A DNA stretch of 64,000 nucleotides from Pseudoalteromonas sp. P1-25 (GCF_001401805.1 NZ_LKDW01000001.1:62001-126000); one strand, 5' to 3'. Shown: positions 8,840 through 17,254, counted from the stretch's first letter. Notes: generated from the letters alone by a model not told the origin. A program made the numbers and translations.

Positions 8840-10306
8840 CTATTCAATGTGCCCAGCCAACTGTATTATTCTCTGATAATCTTCCCACATCCAATAATTG
8901 GAACTATCATTTTCATAGTAGCTTATCGCCTTTCCAATTACCGATTCTAAGTTCTGTTGATTTATTGACTCCACTTTTGAAAAGTTATTCGATTGAATAT
9001 TGAGGATAGTCTGAGGACTAACAAATGTACTAGTTCTGCCGCCAGTAGAGTGACACTTTAAAGCCTTAGTAATCGTTACGCAATTAAACATATCCTGAAT
9101 TAAATTTTTAATAGAACCTGAAATCGCAACTGAGAATACAGCTTTTCCTGAATTTTTTCTTTCGACTTGCTCTATTTTTCCTAAATGCTGCTCTATTAGC
9201 CCTAGTATAAGTACAACTGTGTTTATTATAGTTTCTGACGATTTTTGTTGGCTTACCACATAATTCAAACTCATGAAAAATCGATCTAAAATTTGCTCAA
9301 TACCTCTTAACTCTATTTTGTTACTTTCGAATAAATTCGCAAACATGCTCAGATTGAGCAACTGATCATCAATAAAAGGATAAAGAAGTATATTTTTATC
9401 CTTATATTTATCAAAATTTAAATTCTTCGAAGCTAAATATTTCAATATAGATACCTGAGGTAAAGTGATTTTTTGATCAAAAAAACGGCGTAGGTAGAGC
9501 TGAGCGTCAAAATCAATCCCGTATATTGACTTAACCGAGTGCTCAAGTACTTCTGTATTTGTAGCAACTAAAAAAGTACACCCCTTAGTTTCAAAAAAGT
9601 GCTTAATAACCTCTAAAACTTCAACCGCATAATTTGGGCGACACCTATCAAGTTCGTCGATCAAAATAACTATTGGAATATTCAACTCATAAATGATCTC
9701 AATGAGCTCAGATAAATAAGTAATATATTCTTTAATTTCTTTAACAGCTTGAATAGTACTAATATGGTTTTTTTGCACTTCTTCAGTATATTTCTGAAGT
9801 TGCGAAGAGTCGTTTAAGTCTGGAGTAACCTCCACAACTTTAGAGATAGCCTTCACCCCTGAAATTAGTGAGGGATCACCCGTAAAAGCTGTCGCTGGCT
9901 CAGCGTACTTCAAGCATGTACCTAACTTACTCTTCAACTTATTAAATATGTTTTTTGCTTTTCCGATGTCGCTAGCTCTCCCGTTGAGACCCTTTTCCTT
10001 AAAAACATACTCAATTTGCTGAAGTAATTCACTACAGATAACAGCAAGAGGATTATTTGAAAAGTCACTTTCCCAAACATCAATGTAAACAACTGGATGT
10101 TTACGTCTTGCTAACTCTATATACAAGCGGCGAATAAACTCTGTTTTACCAGAGCCATAAATACCATTAAGGTTAACTACGCGACTCTCTGATGTAAGAA
10201 ACTGAGCAATAAATTGTCCAAATTCTTTTCTATTTGTTTTACATGTATCCCAATTATACGTGTCTTTCCATTGATTAAACTTGCTAGCGTAGTTTGAAAT
10301 ATCCAT
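8840..10306 (-). CDS. KAP-family P-loop NTPase
   Basis: Walker A is GIYGSGKT at residues 48-55 and Walker B is IVILIDELD at 212-220, followed by RCRPNYAVEVLEVIKHFF, which is the usual post-Walker-B text of KAP domains (PF07693). The 488-residue protein shows no obvious membrane-spanning insert, unlike many KAP proteins such as PifA. Its codons are visibly AT-richer than its neighbours and it stands alone between housekeeping genes, which suggests horizontal acquisition. KAP NTPases are often found with mobile or defence loci, but no partner gene is present, so a defence role is unproven. The left end lies 2 bp after a T-run belonging to the opposite strand. Confidence 0.8.
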   Translation of the reverse strand: MDISNYASKFNQWKDTYNWDTCKTNRKEFGQFIAQFLTSESRVVNLNGIYGSGKTEFIRRLYIELARRKHPVVYIDVWESDFSNNPLAVICSELLQQIEYVFKEKGLNGRASDIGKAKNIFNKLKSKLGTCLKYAEPATAFTGDPSLISGVKAISKVVEVTPDLNDSSQLQKYTEEVQKNHISTIQAVKEIKEYITYLSELIEIIYELNIPIVILIDELDRCRPNYAVEVLEVIKHFFETKGCTFLVATNTEVLEHSVKSIYGIDFDAQLYLRRFFDQKITLPQVSILKYLASKNLNFDKYKDKNILLYPFIDDQLLNLSMFANLFESNKIELRGIEQILDRFFMSLNYVVSQQKSSETIINTVVLILGLIEQHLGKIEQVERKNSGKAVFSVAISGSIKNLIQDMFNCVTITKALKCHSTGGRTSTFVSPQTILNIQSNNFSKVESINQQNLESVIGKAISYYENDSSNYWMWEDYQRIIQLAGHIE

Positions 10307-10343
10307 ATATTCTTCCGTATATTTTTAAATAGTATTTTTAAAC

Positions 10344-10736
10344 CTAACCAATCTCACCAAGTGCTTTCATCGCGGCCTGCGCTTTATCGGTTTGTACAAA
10401 AATATGGTCGTGATAAAACGCAGCCACTACGTTAGCGCTAATATTATACTCGGTTAATTTGGCCGATACCGCAGCAGTTAACCCAACAGCCTCAAGGCTT
10501 GAATGCACATTTAGGGTAATTAAATTATATTTACCCTCGTAAGTAATACCGGCTTTATCGGCGGTGTTAGCATTTAAAATAAGGGTTAGGCCTTCATCTT
10601 CAACGTAGCTGGCAAGCGGGTTTAAATGAACGTAGTCGGCAAGGCTGCCTGCTAAACAGCAAAATATGTATTCACCTTGTTTAAGCTCAGGGTTCATTGT
10701 TTTAAGCAAAGTGTTTAGTTCTAAAATTCCCGCCAT
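10344..10736 (-). CDS. ACT-domain protein (ACT_3/ACT_7 type)
   Basis: A 130-residue cytoplasmic protein made of two ACT-like halves. The first contains EYIFCCLAGSLADY, and the second has NLITLNVHSSLEAVGLTAAVSAKL followed by NVVAAFYHDHIFV, the repeated beta-alpha-beta pattern and AxF-x-DH-(I/L)-FV ending of small ACT_3/ACT_7 proteins. Such proteins are thought to bind amino acids as stand-alone sensors; the ligand cannot be told here. It is read in the same direction as the two genes upstream, 18 bp after the second, so 11754 to 10344 may be one transcript. Confidence 0.75.
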   Translation of the reverse strand: MAGILELNTLLKTMNPELKQGEYIFCCLAGSLADYVHLNPLASYVEDEGLTLILNANTADKAGITYEGKYNLITLNVHSSLEAVGLTAAVSAKLTEYNISANVVAAFYHDHIFVQTDKAQAAMKALGEIG

Positions 10737-10754
10737 GGTTGTTCCTTACAATGT

Positions 10755-11297
10755 TTATTTAGCCATTTTTAGTTGAGCAACTAACTCGCTTAATCGGGCT
10801 ATTTTAATATTACTTAACTGCCGGTAATCAAAGTACGGGCACACGATAATGTTATTCGTTGTATCAATTGCAAACTCATCATCAAGCCAATTAAATTGCG
10901 CATTAAGCTTACCTTGCTGTAGTAAGTTTTTAGCATGCGTACGACCTGCAATAATATGCAGCTGGTTTTTATTGGTGCCGTTAATAATGGGGGCACTAAA
11001 TAACAATGCTGTTTTACTGTTTTTTTGCAGTAAAAATGTATCGCGATACGCTTGCCAACTATCGGCTTGTTTAGCAAAGCTGTAATGCTCGCTCGGTAGC
11101 GCAAATAATACTTTGGCGTATACGTTAAACACCTTGCGCCAACCATTTCCACAGTGCTGATTTATGGTATTTATTTGCTCGTTTATTACAGGCTCAACAC
11201 TTTGTAGTGTTTGAAAGTAGGGCATGGGCGGCGCTTTAGCAATATACACGGCTACGCTAAAGGCTTGCTCACCTAAGCCTATTAGTTGCTCACTCAC
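10755..11297 (-). CDS. Conserved hypothetical protein, possibly DUF6942-like
   Basis: A 180-residue soluble protein without signal peptide or membrane segments. It begins MSEQLIGLGEQAFSVAVY and has a basic, hydrophobic C-terminal helix (IKIARLSELVAQLKMA). A run IIAGRTHAKNLL near the middle could be a binding loop but matches no motif I can name with certainty. I vaguely associate this with a DUF6942-type family of marine gammaproteobacteria. Only 1 bp separates its start region from the stop of the yaiI-like gene, so the two are probably co-expressed. Confidence 0.65.
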   Translation of the reverse strand: MSEQLIGLGEQAFSVAVYIAKAPPMPYFQTLQSVEPVINEQINTINQHCGNGWRKVFNVYAKVLFALPSEHYSFAKQADSWQAYRDTFLLQKNSKTALLFSAPIINGTNKNQLHIIAGRTHAKNLLQQGKLNAQFNWLDDEFAIDTTNNIIVCPYFDYRQLSNIKIARLSELVAQLKMAK

Positions 11298-11298
11298 A

Positions 11299-11754
11299 CT
11301 AACTCGCCTTTTTTTGCGCTAAAATACGGTCAAGGTTATTGGCAAAGTTTTGGCGGTCGGTTTGGCTAAGCGGTGGTGGTCCGCCACTCATTTCAACGCC
11401 GCTTGAGCGCATAGTATCCATAAAGTCGCGTACGTTTAATAACGAGCGAATATTCTCTAGCGTGTAGAGCTCACCACGCGGATTGAGTGCTTGGGCGCCG
11501 TTATCAATCACTTCGCTGGCAAGAGGGATGTCGCCTGTAATAACTAAATCACCTTTTTCTACGCGTTTTACTATTTCGTTATCGGCTACATCAAACCCGC
11601 TTGAAACTTGTACGCGGCTTATAAACTTTGAAGGCGGAATGCGCATTGCATGGTTAGCTACTAAAATGGTTGGTGTTTGCGTACGTTCAGCGGCTCTAAA
11701 AAGAATTTCTTTTATAACCACGGGGCACGCGTCGGCATCTACCCATATTTTCAT
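11299..11754 (-). CDS. yaiI: YaiI/YqxD family (DUF188/UPF0178) protein
   Basis: The N-terminus [18 protein letters not shown] is the hallmark of the UPF0178 family, a PIN-like fold with conserved acidic residues Asp5, Asp7 and later VITGDIPLA and the proline/glycine-rich MSGGPPPLS. Length (151 aa) is normal. The biochemical activity of the family is not established; a nuclease-like fold is known but function is not. It is the first gene of a probable three-gene set (yaiI, unknown, ACT-domain) and is divergent from the lipocalin gene. Confidence 0.9.
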   Translation of the reverse strand: MKIWVDADACPVVIKEILFRAAERTQTPTILVANHAMRIPPSKFISRVQVSSGFDVADNEIVKRVEKGDLVITGDIPLASEVIDNGAQALNPRGELYTLENIRSLLNVRDFMDTMRSSGVEMSGGPPPLSQTDRQNFANNLDRILAQKKAS

Positions 11755-11874
11755 GCTGTAATCTTTTAATTGCTCTAGTATTTAGCTGATCCTATAGCAA
11801 TTTATTTTAATCGGCTAGCAAACTTTATTGGCTTAGCGCCGTACAAACACTATCACTTTTAAAAAGGAGCTTTC

Positions 11875-12396
11875 ATGAAGGCCATTACGACTATTTTACT
11901 CATTACAGGGTTATTTTTACTCACCGCCTGCACAAGTGCACCAGAGGGTATTACGCCAGTTAAAAACTTTGACCTAGAGCAATACAAAGGTAAGTGGTAC
12001 GAAATTGCCCGCCTCAATCACTCATTTGAGGAGGGCATGGAACAAGTAACCGCAACTTACACAGTAAACGATGATGGAACAGTAAAGGTGCTCAACAGAG
12101 GGTTTATCACTAAAGAGCAAAAATGGGATGAAGCGCAGGGTTTAGCAAAATTTGTAGAAGGTAGTGATACGGGCCATTTTAAAGTATCATTTTTTGGCCC
12201 ATTTTATGGCGCTTATGTGATTTTTGAGCTCGACCAAAACGACTACCAATACGCGTTTATTACTAGTTATAACCGCGACTATTTATGGTTTTTATCTCGC
12301 ACGCCAACGGTGAGTAATGAGCTAAAACAGCATTTTATAGCGAAAGCTAAACAACTTGGTTTTGCTACAGAGCAAATTATTTGGGTTGAGCAGTAA
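11875..12396 (+). CDS. blc: Bacterial lipocalin (outer-membrane lipoprotein)
   Basis: Signal peptide MKAITTILLITGLFLLTAC ends in a lipobox (LTAC, Cys19), so the protein should be lipidated. The lipocalin signature follows at once: NFDLEQYKGKWYEIARLNHSF, with the conserved G-x-W-(Y/F)-E-I-A-R. Later DYLWFLSRTP matches the family's third conserved region. Blc binds lysophospholipids and fatty acids and is linked to membrane maintenance under stress. It has AAGGAG 6 bp before the ATG and its own transcript. The total of 173 aa is typical. No terminator is seen immediately downstream; the nearest is at 12564-12591. Confidence 0.93.
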   Translation: MKAITTILLITGLFLLTACTSAPEGITPVKNFDLEQYKGKWYEIARLNHSFEEGMEQVTATYTVNDDGTVKVLNRGFITKEQKWDEAQGLAKFVEGSDTGHFKVSFFGPFYGAYVIFELDQNDYQYAFITSYNRDYLWFLSRTPTVSNELKQHFIAKAKQLGFATEQIIWVEQ

Positions 12397-12408
12397 ACAC
12401 CATAGCTT

Positions 12409-12425
12409 TGTAAAGGGGCTTTACA
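12409..12425. repeat. 17-bp palindromic repeat, copy 3
   Basis: TGTAAAGGGGCTTTACA, followed by GTTAC. It lies 12 bp after the lipocalin stop. A set of TTACAG half-sites (12421-12435, the perfect TTACAGCTGTAA at 12445-12456) continues toward the candidate small-RNA promoter. Confidence 0.6.
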
Positions 12426-12510
12426 GTTACTGTGAATGTGATTGTTACAGCTGTAATAAAACCTTCATTTCACTGTAAGGTAAGTTAAATATGTTAGGGC
12501 TATATTAGCT

Positions 12511-12591
12511 GCACTTGCAACGAGACATGCAAGTGTTGGACATACTGAACATCCCCCTATTGTTGGCAAGCTTTATAGCTTGCCATTTTTT
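12511..12591 (+). ncRNA. Candidate small regulatory RNA
   Basis: About 80 nt with the layout of an Hfq-type small RNA. A -10 box TATATT at 12501-12506 precedes the predicted start; the -35 is poor. The 5' part folds as CACTTGCA/TGCAAGTG (12512-12519 with 12528-12535). An unpaired C-rich stretch (CATCCCCCTATTG) follows. The 3' end is a strong terminator, TGGCAAGCT-TTAT-AGCTTGCCA plus six Ts (12564-12591). Palindromic TTACAG sites upstream could bind a regulator. It could instead be only the terminator of the lipocalin gene. I could not match it to a named RNA family. Confidence 0.45.
12564..12591 (+). terminator. Strong intrinsic terminator
   Basis: TGGCAAGCT (12564-12572), loop TTAT, AGCTTGCCA (12577-12585), then TTTTTT. 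It ends the candidate small RNA and/or the lipocalin transcript. Confidence 0.85.
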
Positions 12592-12632
12592 GCCTAAAAT
12601 TAACAGCCTTTTTTGGATCAGGTTTTTACTAA

Positions 12633-12974
12633 CTAAAGTGCGTTTACTGCTATTAATAACCCTGATACGCCAACCAATAGCATATTTAAGACGCTAAATG
12701 GCTTTACTAATGAGTCTATAAAATTATAAAAAAGCATTATAATTAATACACTTAGACTCATGAAGCCGCAAAAAAGTAAAGCGCCGTATCCCTGCTGGGC
12801 AACTACACAAAACACTAAACTTAGTAAAATACTGATCCAAGCAACAATTAGCAGCAAATTACTTTGCTGCTCAGAGGGGCGCGTTTTAAATACCGTTTTA
12901 AAATGCGCTGGTTTTGCTAAGGCAAAACCATTAAAAGCCAGTAAGCAGAGGCTAAAGCTAAGTAAGTCAATCAT
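12633..12974 (-). CDS. DUF3325-type membrane protein
   Basis: A 113-residue, strongly hydrophobic protein with about four membrane segments (starting MIDLLSFSLCLLAFNGFALA). It is the last gene of a DUF3649-PepSY-DUF3325 trio, a recurring iron- and siderophore-associated operon in gammaproteobacteria; the assignment rests on size, topology and this order. Its ATG overlaps the PepSY stop by 4 bp. The basic stretch KPAHFKTVFKTRPSEQQ between the first and second segments looks like a cytoplasmic loop. Molecular function is unknown. Confidence 0.75.
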   Translation of the reverse strand: MIDLLSFSLCLLAFNGFALAKPAHFKTVFKTRPSEQQSNLLLIVAWISILLSLVFCVVAQQGYGALLFCGFMSLSVLIIMLFYNFIDSLVKPFSVLNMLLVGVSGLLIAVNAL

Positions 12975-14572
12975 GCCTTTTGCCTCCTTTTATGATTGGT
13001 TGAGCTATTTGCTGTTTTTTTAGATGCACTAGAAGCAGTACGTAATTTTTCGGTTTGTACTAAAAACAGTATGCTAAATAGTAAAAATAACGCATCGAAA
13101 ATAAACAAGGCCCATTGTTTATTTAGTAAGTAGCTCACTATATTGCCCTGCGTAGTAAGCGCATTTATGGCGGGTACACTTAAACACGCTAATGCATTTA
13201 TACTTGCCATTACACGCCATTGCTGCCTATCTCGCTTTAAAAGAGCCATAACGGCAACTACACACCACGCTAAAAAGAACGCAGCTACTTCTTTATCAGC
13301 GCGCTCAGCGAGGGTTGGACTAAGCAATCTATTGGCAATAAAAAAGGCGCAAGTGGCCAGTGGTAAGCCCATTATGGTGGCAAGGTTTAACCCTTCTACC
13401 AGTTGTAAACCAAACGAGGCTTTGCCTTTGTTACGCTCGCGTATACGTTTAGCCCACATTATACAGCCAGAGGCAATCATCACGCAGCCTGCAATGCCGC
13501 CAAGCACGTATAACCAGCGCAATAAAGGCGTAGCAAAGCGCCCTGTATGCATAGAGTTAAGTGACTCGTAAAGTGCTTTACTATTGCTAAGCTCGTCATC
13601 CGTTTGCGCTACTAACTCTCCTGTAGCGCCACTAAATAAAAGCCGCGGTGCTTGATCGCGAAGGGCCTTTTTCGGACTCACCAGTACTGTTACTGTTGAA
13701 GCCGCCATATTAGGTTTACTAACCTGAACACGCGTAATGTCTGCATCTGGCCACTTAGTATAAACTTGATCCAAAATAGTGTTTATAGAGAGCATATCTG
13801 CGCTACCTTGCGCTTTATTAGTCACATTGTTGTTGGGGCTTACCTCGTTAAAAAAGCCTCTTATACCATTGTCGTAATTGGTTAAAACAGGGTAAGGAAA
13901 CAACATAAATATAAGGGTAATAATGCCTGTATAGGTAATCATTAAATGAAACGGTAAAGCCAGTACCGAGCTTAAGTTGTGCGCATCTAACCAGCTACGC
14001 ACTCCTTTATTACGCCTAAACGTAAACATATCTTTAAATATTCGCTTGTGAATAACCACGCCCGAAATTATTGCCAGCAACATAAAAAAGCTGGCAAAAC
14101 ACACGACCCAGCGCCCGGTTATGGCATCTAAATAGTAAAGCTGATAATGCAATCGGTAAAAAAAGTTACCCCCTTTAGTTTCTACAAAAGGTGCTAGTGC
14201 TTGCATGGTGTTTGGGTTTAATTGGGTATTTACAAATTGGCTGCGTCGCTGCCCTGGCTCTTTAGGTTTTGCATAACCATATACTAAATACGGTATACGC
14301 TCTTCGGGCAAGGTAATACGCCAACTTGGGGAATTTGCAGCGTGCTGATTTAAGTAATCAAAGCCCTTAATAATTTGCTGCCTTTGCGCGGCCACCCTAT
14401 CGGTTTGGGCTTGCACATTGTGTATAGCAGGTTGATTCCAGAGATTTATTTCGTCTCTAAAAAAGCTAACCGTGCCTGCAAAAAATATTGTGTAAATAAT
14501 CCAGCACGTAAGTAAACCAACCCACGTATGTAGCCAGGTCATCGACCTAAAAAAACTTTCTTTCATAGCCAA
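12971..14572 (-). CDS. PepSY-associated TM protein (PiuB-like)
   Basis: A 533-residue inner-membrane protein. The N-terminus has the family opening SFFRSMTWLHTWVGLL with the first helix at about 13-35. A large periplasmic region follows, then further helices near 150, 205 and 350 and a C-terminal cluster. The conserved histidines in WLHTWVG, LHYQLYYLDAITGRW, and SMHTGRF are those thought to bind heme or take part in electron transfer in PepSY_TM proteins. The family includes FoxB and PiuB, which help release iron from siderophores. It overlaps both neighbours (10 and 4 bp), and a Fur-like box lies upstream of the operon. Confidence 0.88.
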   Translation of the reverse strand: MAMKESFFRSMTWLHTWVGLLTCWIIYTIFFAGTVSFFRDEINLWNQPAIHNVQAQTDRVAAQRQQIIKGFDYLNQHAANSPSWRITLPEERIPYLVYGYAKPKEPGQRRSQFVNTQLNPNTMQALAPFVETKGGNFFYRLHYQLYYLDAITGRWVVCFASFFMLLAIISGVVIHKRIFKDMFTFRRNKGVRSWLDAHNLSSVLALPFHLMITYTGIITLIFMLFPYPVLTNYDNGIRGFFNEVSPNNNVTNKAQGSADMLSINTILDQVYTKWPDADITRVQVSKPNMAASTVTVLVSPKKALRDQAPRLLFSGATGELVAQTDDELSNSKALYESLNSMHTGRFATPLLRWLYVLGGIAGCVMIASGCIMWAKRIRERNKGKASFGLQLVEGLNLATIMGLPLATCAFFIANRLLSPTLAERADKEVAAFFLAWCVVAVMALLKRDRQQWRVMASINALACLSVPAINALTTQGNIVSYLLNKQWALFIFDALFLLFSILFLVQTEKLRTASSASKKTANSSTNHKRRQKA

Positions 14573-14910
14573 CCCTTAAGTAATGCCAATACAACAACAA
14601 AAAAGCCACTACTTAGTAAAATACTGATCCATACAGTTTTTAATGACTTAATCGCAAACGCATAAATAAACACCAAAGCATAAATTAAAATACTGATAGA
14701 CACGCACAGCAATACGGCATCTTGCTTAGGAATTGGTAGCACTACACTTAATAATGAAATACATGCTGAAGTAAACGCATACCCCCCAAAAATGGCAATA
14801 AAAAAACGCAAAAACACTAACACTCTATAGCTTTGCGCGGCTTTAAAAAGCCCAGCTAGTCTATTTTTTGTAAAAGGTGCAATGTGCAAAGGTGCTTGCA
14901 TAGTTAACAA
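14563..14910 (-). CDS. DUF3649-type membrane protein
   Basis: First gene of the iron-associated trio. The 115-residue protein has an amphipathic N-terminal part and three to four membrane segments (VLVFLRFFIAIFGGYAFTSA, AVLLCVSISILIYALVFIYAF and the C-terminal ILLSSGFFVVVLALL). The segment FFIAIFGGYAFTSACISLL is typical of DUF3649. It probably assists the PepSY partner; no enzyme motif is visible. Its end overlaps the PepSY start by 10 bp. The Fur-like box 63 bp upstream suggests iron repression. Confidence 0.78.
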   Translation of the reverse strand: MLTMQAPLHIAPFTKNRLAGLFKAAQSYRVLVFLRFFIAIFGGYAFTSACISLLSVVLPIPKQDAVLLCVSISILIYALVFIYAFAIKSLKTVWISILLSSGFFVVVLALLKGWL

Positions 14911-14972
14911 ATCCCTTATTCGAATACGAGGATAAAAAATAAGGCGTTATTATAAAGCTTACAAATACAAAA

Positions 14973-14991
14973 GATAGCGATTCTCATTTGT
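14973..14991 (-). promoter_or_regulatory. Fur-like box of the PepSY operon
   Basis: GATAGCGATTCTCATTTGT matches the 19-bp Fur consensus (GATAATGATAATCATTATC) at 12 of 19 positions, including GATA and TCATT. It sits between the divergent PepSY operon and the VOC gene. The link to the iron-associated trio makes it plausible. Confidence 0.55.
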
Positions 14992-15125
14992 ATATTTTAG
15001 ATAATTGAATAACAACCCTTAGCATGTTAGTAAAATAATGATCTCAAGCGGTTTAGCTATATTGCTTAGCTAATAACGAAGGTTTACAGTGGAGCAGTAC
15101 TGACAAGCCAAAGAGTAAATTTAAA

Positions 15126-15482
15126 ATGAGCAACCACGAAAAACTAAATTATGTAGAGTTTCCCGCGTGCGATTTAACAGCCACAAAAAGCTTTTTTACT
15201 AACGTGTTTAACTGGCAATTTACCGACTATGGCCCAGAATATACGGCGTTTAGCGGCCAAGGCTTGGATGGTGGCTTTTTTAAAGCACCGCTTAAATCAC
15301 TTACACAACATGGGGCCGCCCTGCTGGTGTTTTACAGTAACGACATTCACGCAACCTATAAAAAAGTAACGTTGCATGGCGGTAAAATAATAAAACCTAT
15401 TTTTGAGTTCCCCGGTGGTTGCCGGTTTCATTTTACCGAGCCAAGCGGTAACGAATTTGCCGTATGGTCAGAAAAACAATAA
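15126..15482 (+). CDS. VOC-fold (glyoxalase-like) protein
   Basis: A 118-residue single-domain protein. NYVEFPACDLTATKSFFTNVFNWQF is the first beta-alpha-beta unit of the vicinal-oxygen-chelate fold, and the C-terminal unit carries GCRFHFTEPSGNEFAVW, where H and E fit metal-ligand positions of the family. Such small proteins act in resistance, isomerisation or dioxygen chemistry; the substrate here is unknown. The gene is monocistronic with its own promoter region and only a weak ribosome site. Confidence 0.8.
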   Translation: MSNHEKLNYVEFPACDLTATKSFFTNVFNWQFTDYGPEYTAFSGQGLDGGFFKAPLKSLTQHGAALLVFYSNDIHATYKKVTLHGGKIIKPIFEFPGGCRFHFTEPSGNEFAVWSEKQ

Positions 15483-15632
15483 AAATATCAATTGATTAGT
15501 TGTAATTTTTAAATGAGATCACGATTTTACCAACTTATAACTAATCTGAGTAAAATAAACCGATTTTTTACCAACTCATTAAAAACAAGCAGCCATTTAG
15601 AACAAAATTTAAGCGCTTGAGGCCAAATTTAT

Positions 15633-16217
15633 ATGGATTCACTTAATTTAATAGAGCAAGTTAGTAAATGCGTGATCTGTGAACCTCATTTACCATTAGG
15701 TGCTCGCCCCGTCATACAGTTTAATGCCAATGCGCGTATTTTAATTGCCGGCCAAGCACCAGGTGTAAAAGTACACGAAACTGGCAAACCTTTTAATGAT
15801 GCCAGCGGAAACCGCCTGCGAGAATGGCTAGGGCTCAGTGCTGAAGAGTTTTACGATGCCCAAAAAATAGCTATTTTACCTATGGGCTTTTGTTACCCTG
15901 GTAAAGGTAAGTCGGGCGACTTACCTCCACGCAAAGAATGCGCGCCCGCATGGAGAGCGCAATTACTGGATGCTCTGCCAAATTTAGAACTGACAATAGT
16001 GCTTGGTAAATATGCGCAGGCGTACCATTTACCCCACACCAAAAACAAACCTTTAACCGAGTTAGTAAAATCATGGCGTGAGTATTGGCCGGCGCATTTG
16101 GTGCTACCGCACCCAAGCCCACGCAATAATATTTGGCTTAAAAAGAACCCATGGTTTGCAAAAGATGTACTGCCTGAACTTGCTGAACGCGTTGCTGCAA
16201 TATTAAATAAAACATAA
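15633..16217 (+). CDS. Uracil-DNA glycosylase family protein
   Basis: A 194-residue cytoplasmic protein of the UDG superfamily (PF03167). Residues 40-44, GQAPG, form motif A that positions the uracil, followed by GKPFNDASGNRLREWLG. Near the C-terminus HLVLPHPSPRN provides the histidine loop (HPSPRN, compare HPSPLS in other UDGs). The N-terminal CVIC could suggest a metal site, but the four-cysteine cluster of family 4 enzymes is not complete. Likely role is removing damaged bases from DNA, though some members of this subgroup have no proven activity. Single gene. Confidence 0.82.
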   Translation: MDSLNLIEQVSKCVICEPHLPLGARPVIQFNANARILIAGQAPGVKVHETGKPFNDASGNRLREWLGLSAEEFYDAQKIAILPMGFCYPGKGKSGDLPPRKECAPAWRAQLLDALPNLELTIVLGKYAQAYHLPHTKNKPLTELVKSWREYWPAHLVLPHPSPRNNIWLKKNPWFAKDVLPELAERVAAILNKT

Positions 16218-16238
16218 TAAATCATACGGTTATGTGCT

Positions 16239-16255
16239 TGTAAAGGAGCTTTACA
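16239..16255. repeat. 17-bp palindromic repeat, copy 4
   Basis: TGTAAAGGAGCTTTACA, with GGAGC instead of GGGGC in the core. It directly adjoins the 13-bp hairpin at 16253-16282, sharing its last three bases. Confidence 0.55.
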
Positions 16256-16282
16256 TGTGCTGTTTATACAAACAGCACATGT
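16253..16282. repeat. Perfect 13-bp stem hairpin
   Basis: ACATGTGCTGTTT (16253-16265), loop ATAC, AAACAGCACATGT (16270-16282). It is followed by TAAAAAG rather than a T-run, so it is not a good plus-strand terminator. It may protect the 3' end of the glycosylase transcript. Confidence 0.5.
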
Positions 16283-16422
16283 TAAAAAGAAACTTATTAT
16301 GAAAAAGCCAACAGCTTTGTGCCAAACTGGCTAAGGGTAGGGTACCCCTGCGCTAGACTTTACACATAGCGCCACTCGGTACACTGAATAAACGTCGTAA
16401 TTATTTAAAATTTGGGCATTAA

Positions 16423-16446
16423 AAAAGGTGGTAAATACCACCTTTT
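16423..16446 (-). terminator. Intrinsic terminator for the 190-aa gene
   Basis: AAAAGGTGGTA and TACCACCTTTT pair as an 11-bp stem. On the minus strand it runs into TTTTTTAATG, giving a proper T-tract after the gene at 16489-17061. Confidence 0.75.
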
Positions 16447-16488
16447 GTGTAAGTGTTTACTTAACCTCAGTTTAGGTTATTTGTAAAA

Positions 16489-17061
16489 TTATAGTAGTGC
16501 AAATATCTTTTGCAGCTGTGGCATGTAATCGCCCACAAGCTCAAGGTTGTTTTCGCTTACTAGTGGGTCAGTAGATTCTTCGGCCGCGCTTGAAGCTTTA
16601 CCAAACGCACCCATTAGTGAGCTAGCATCACTGCTTTTGGCACTTTTAAGGCTTTGTAGGCCACCCATTACTTTATTTGCTGTTTCTTGGTTTTCAGCTG
16701 AAAGGCCCGATTTAAGGTTTTCGATGTAAGCCATAGATACTTCTGAACCCACAGAAACTAATTCTTCAGGCGAAAAACCGTAACGGTTAGTAATATCGGC
16801 AAAGCTTTTATATAAGCCTTGTTCTTTAATTATGCTTAATGCGCTATTAGCAAGCGAGCTTTGCTCTTCAACACTTTGCTCGGCAGAGCCACCTAGCATG
16901 CTTGCTAAATCAAGGTTTTTTAACGAATCTTGGCTACTAGCCCAGCTAGAAACAGCCGGTAGTGCTTTCATGTAGCTTTGTAATTGGCCTTCGCTAATAT
17001 CTTCTGCAAGGCTTGAAAAACTCATTGCTAATAAGCTAAGAGATACAAGTATTTTTTTCAT
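16489..17061 (-). CDS. Secreted or periplasmic helical protein, DUF2780-like
   Basis: A 190-residue protein with a classic signal peptide (MKKILVSLSLLAMSFSSLA, cut before EDIS). The mature part is almost entirely predicted helix with many Ser, Ala and Leu residues and no cysteine. It has a middle block GLYKSFADITNRYGFSPEEL and a Ser/Lys-rich linker (about 140-170). This composition resembles DUF2780-type exported proteins, but I am not certain. No catalytic motif is seen. It forms its own transcript, ended by the terminator at 16423-16446. Confidence 0.65.
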   Translation of the reverse strand: MKKILVSLSLLAMSFSSLAEDISEGQLQSYMKALPAVSSWASSQDSLKNLDLASMLGGSAEQSVEEQSSLANSALSIIKEQGLYKSFADITNRYGFSPEELVSVGSEVSMAYIENLKSGLSAENQETANKVMGGLQSLKSAKSSDASSLMGAFGKASSAAEESTDPLVSENNLELVGDYMPQLQKIFALL

Positions 17062-17254
17062 GGGGCTTTTCCTATTATTTATTCAACGCTATTTAAAACT
17101 AAATGTAAGCGCTTGCCAATACATAACTAAAGTAACAGGTGTATTTAGGTTATAAAGTAGTATAAATACTTTAAAGTGCTGTAACTTAAGCTGATTCAGC
17201 ACAAATATAGCTACTAATGTTATACTGCATTTTTGTCGATAAGAGCTGAACGTA

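Noticed and set aside
12409..12425. TyrR box
   Set aside because: TyrR sites have TGTAAA-N6-TTTACA; all copies here have N5 and lie after genes or inside coding sequence, not before aromatic amino acid genes.
12515..12697. 60-aa plus-strand open frame
   Set aside because: It covers the candidate small RNA and terminator, has no ribosome site, and runs into the DUF3325 gene on the other strand.
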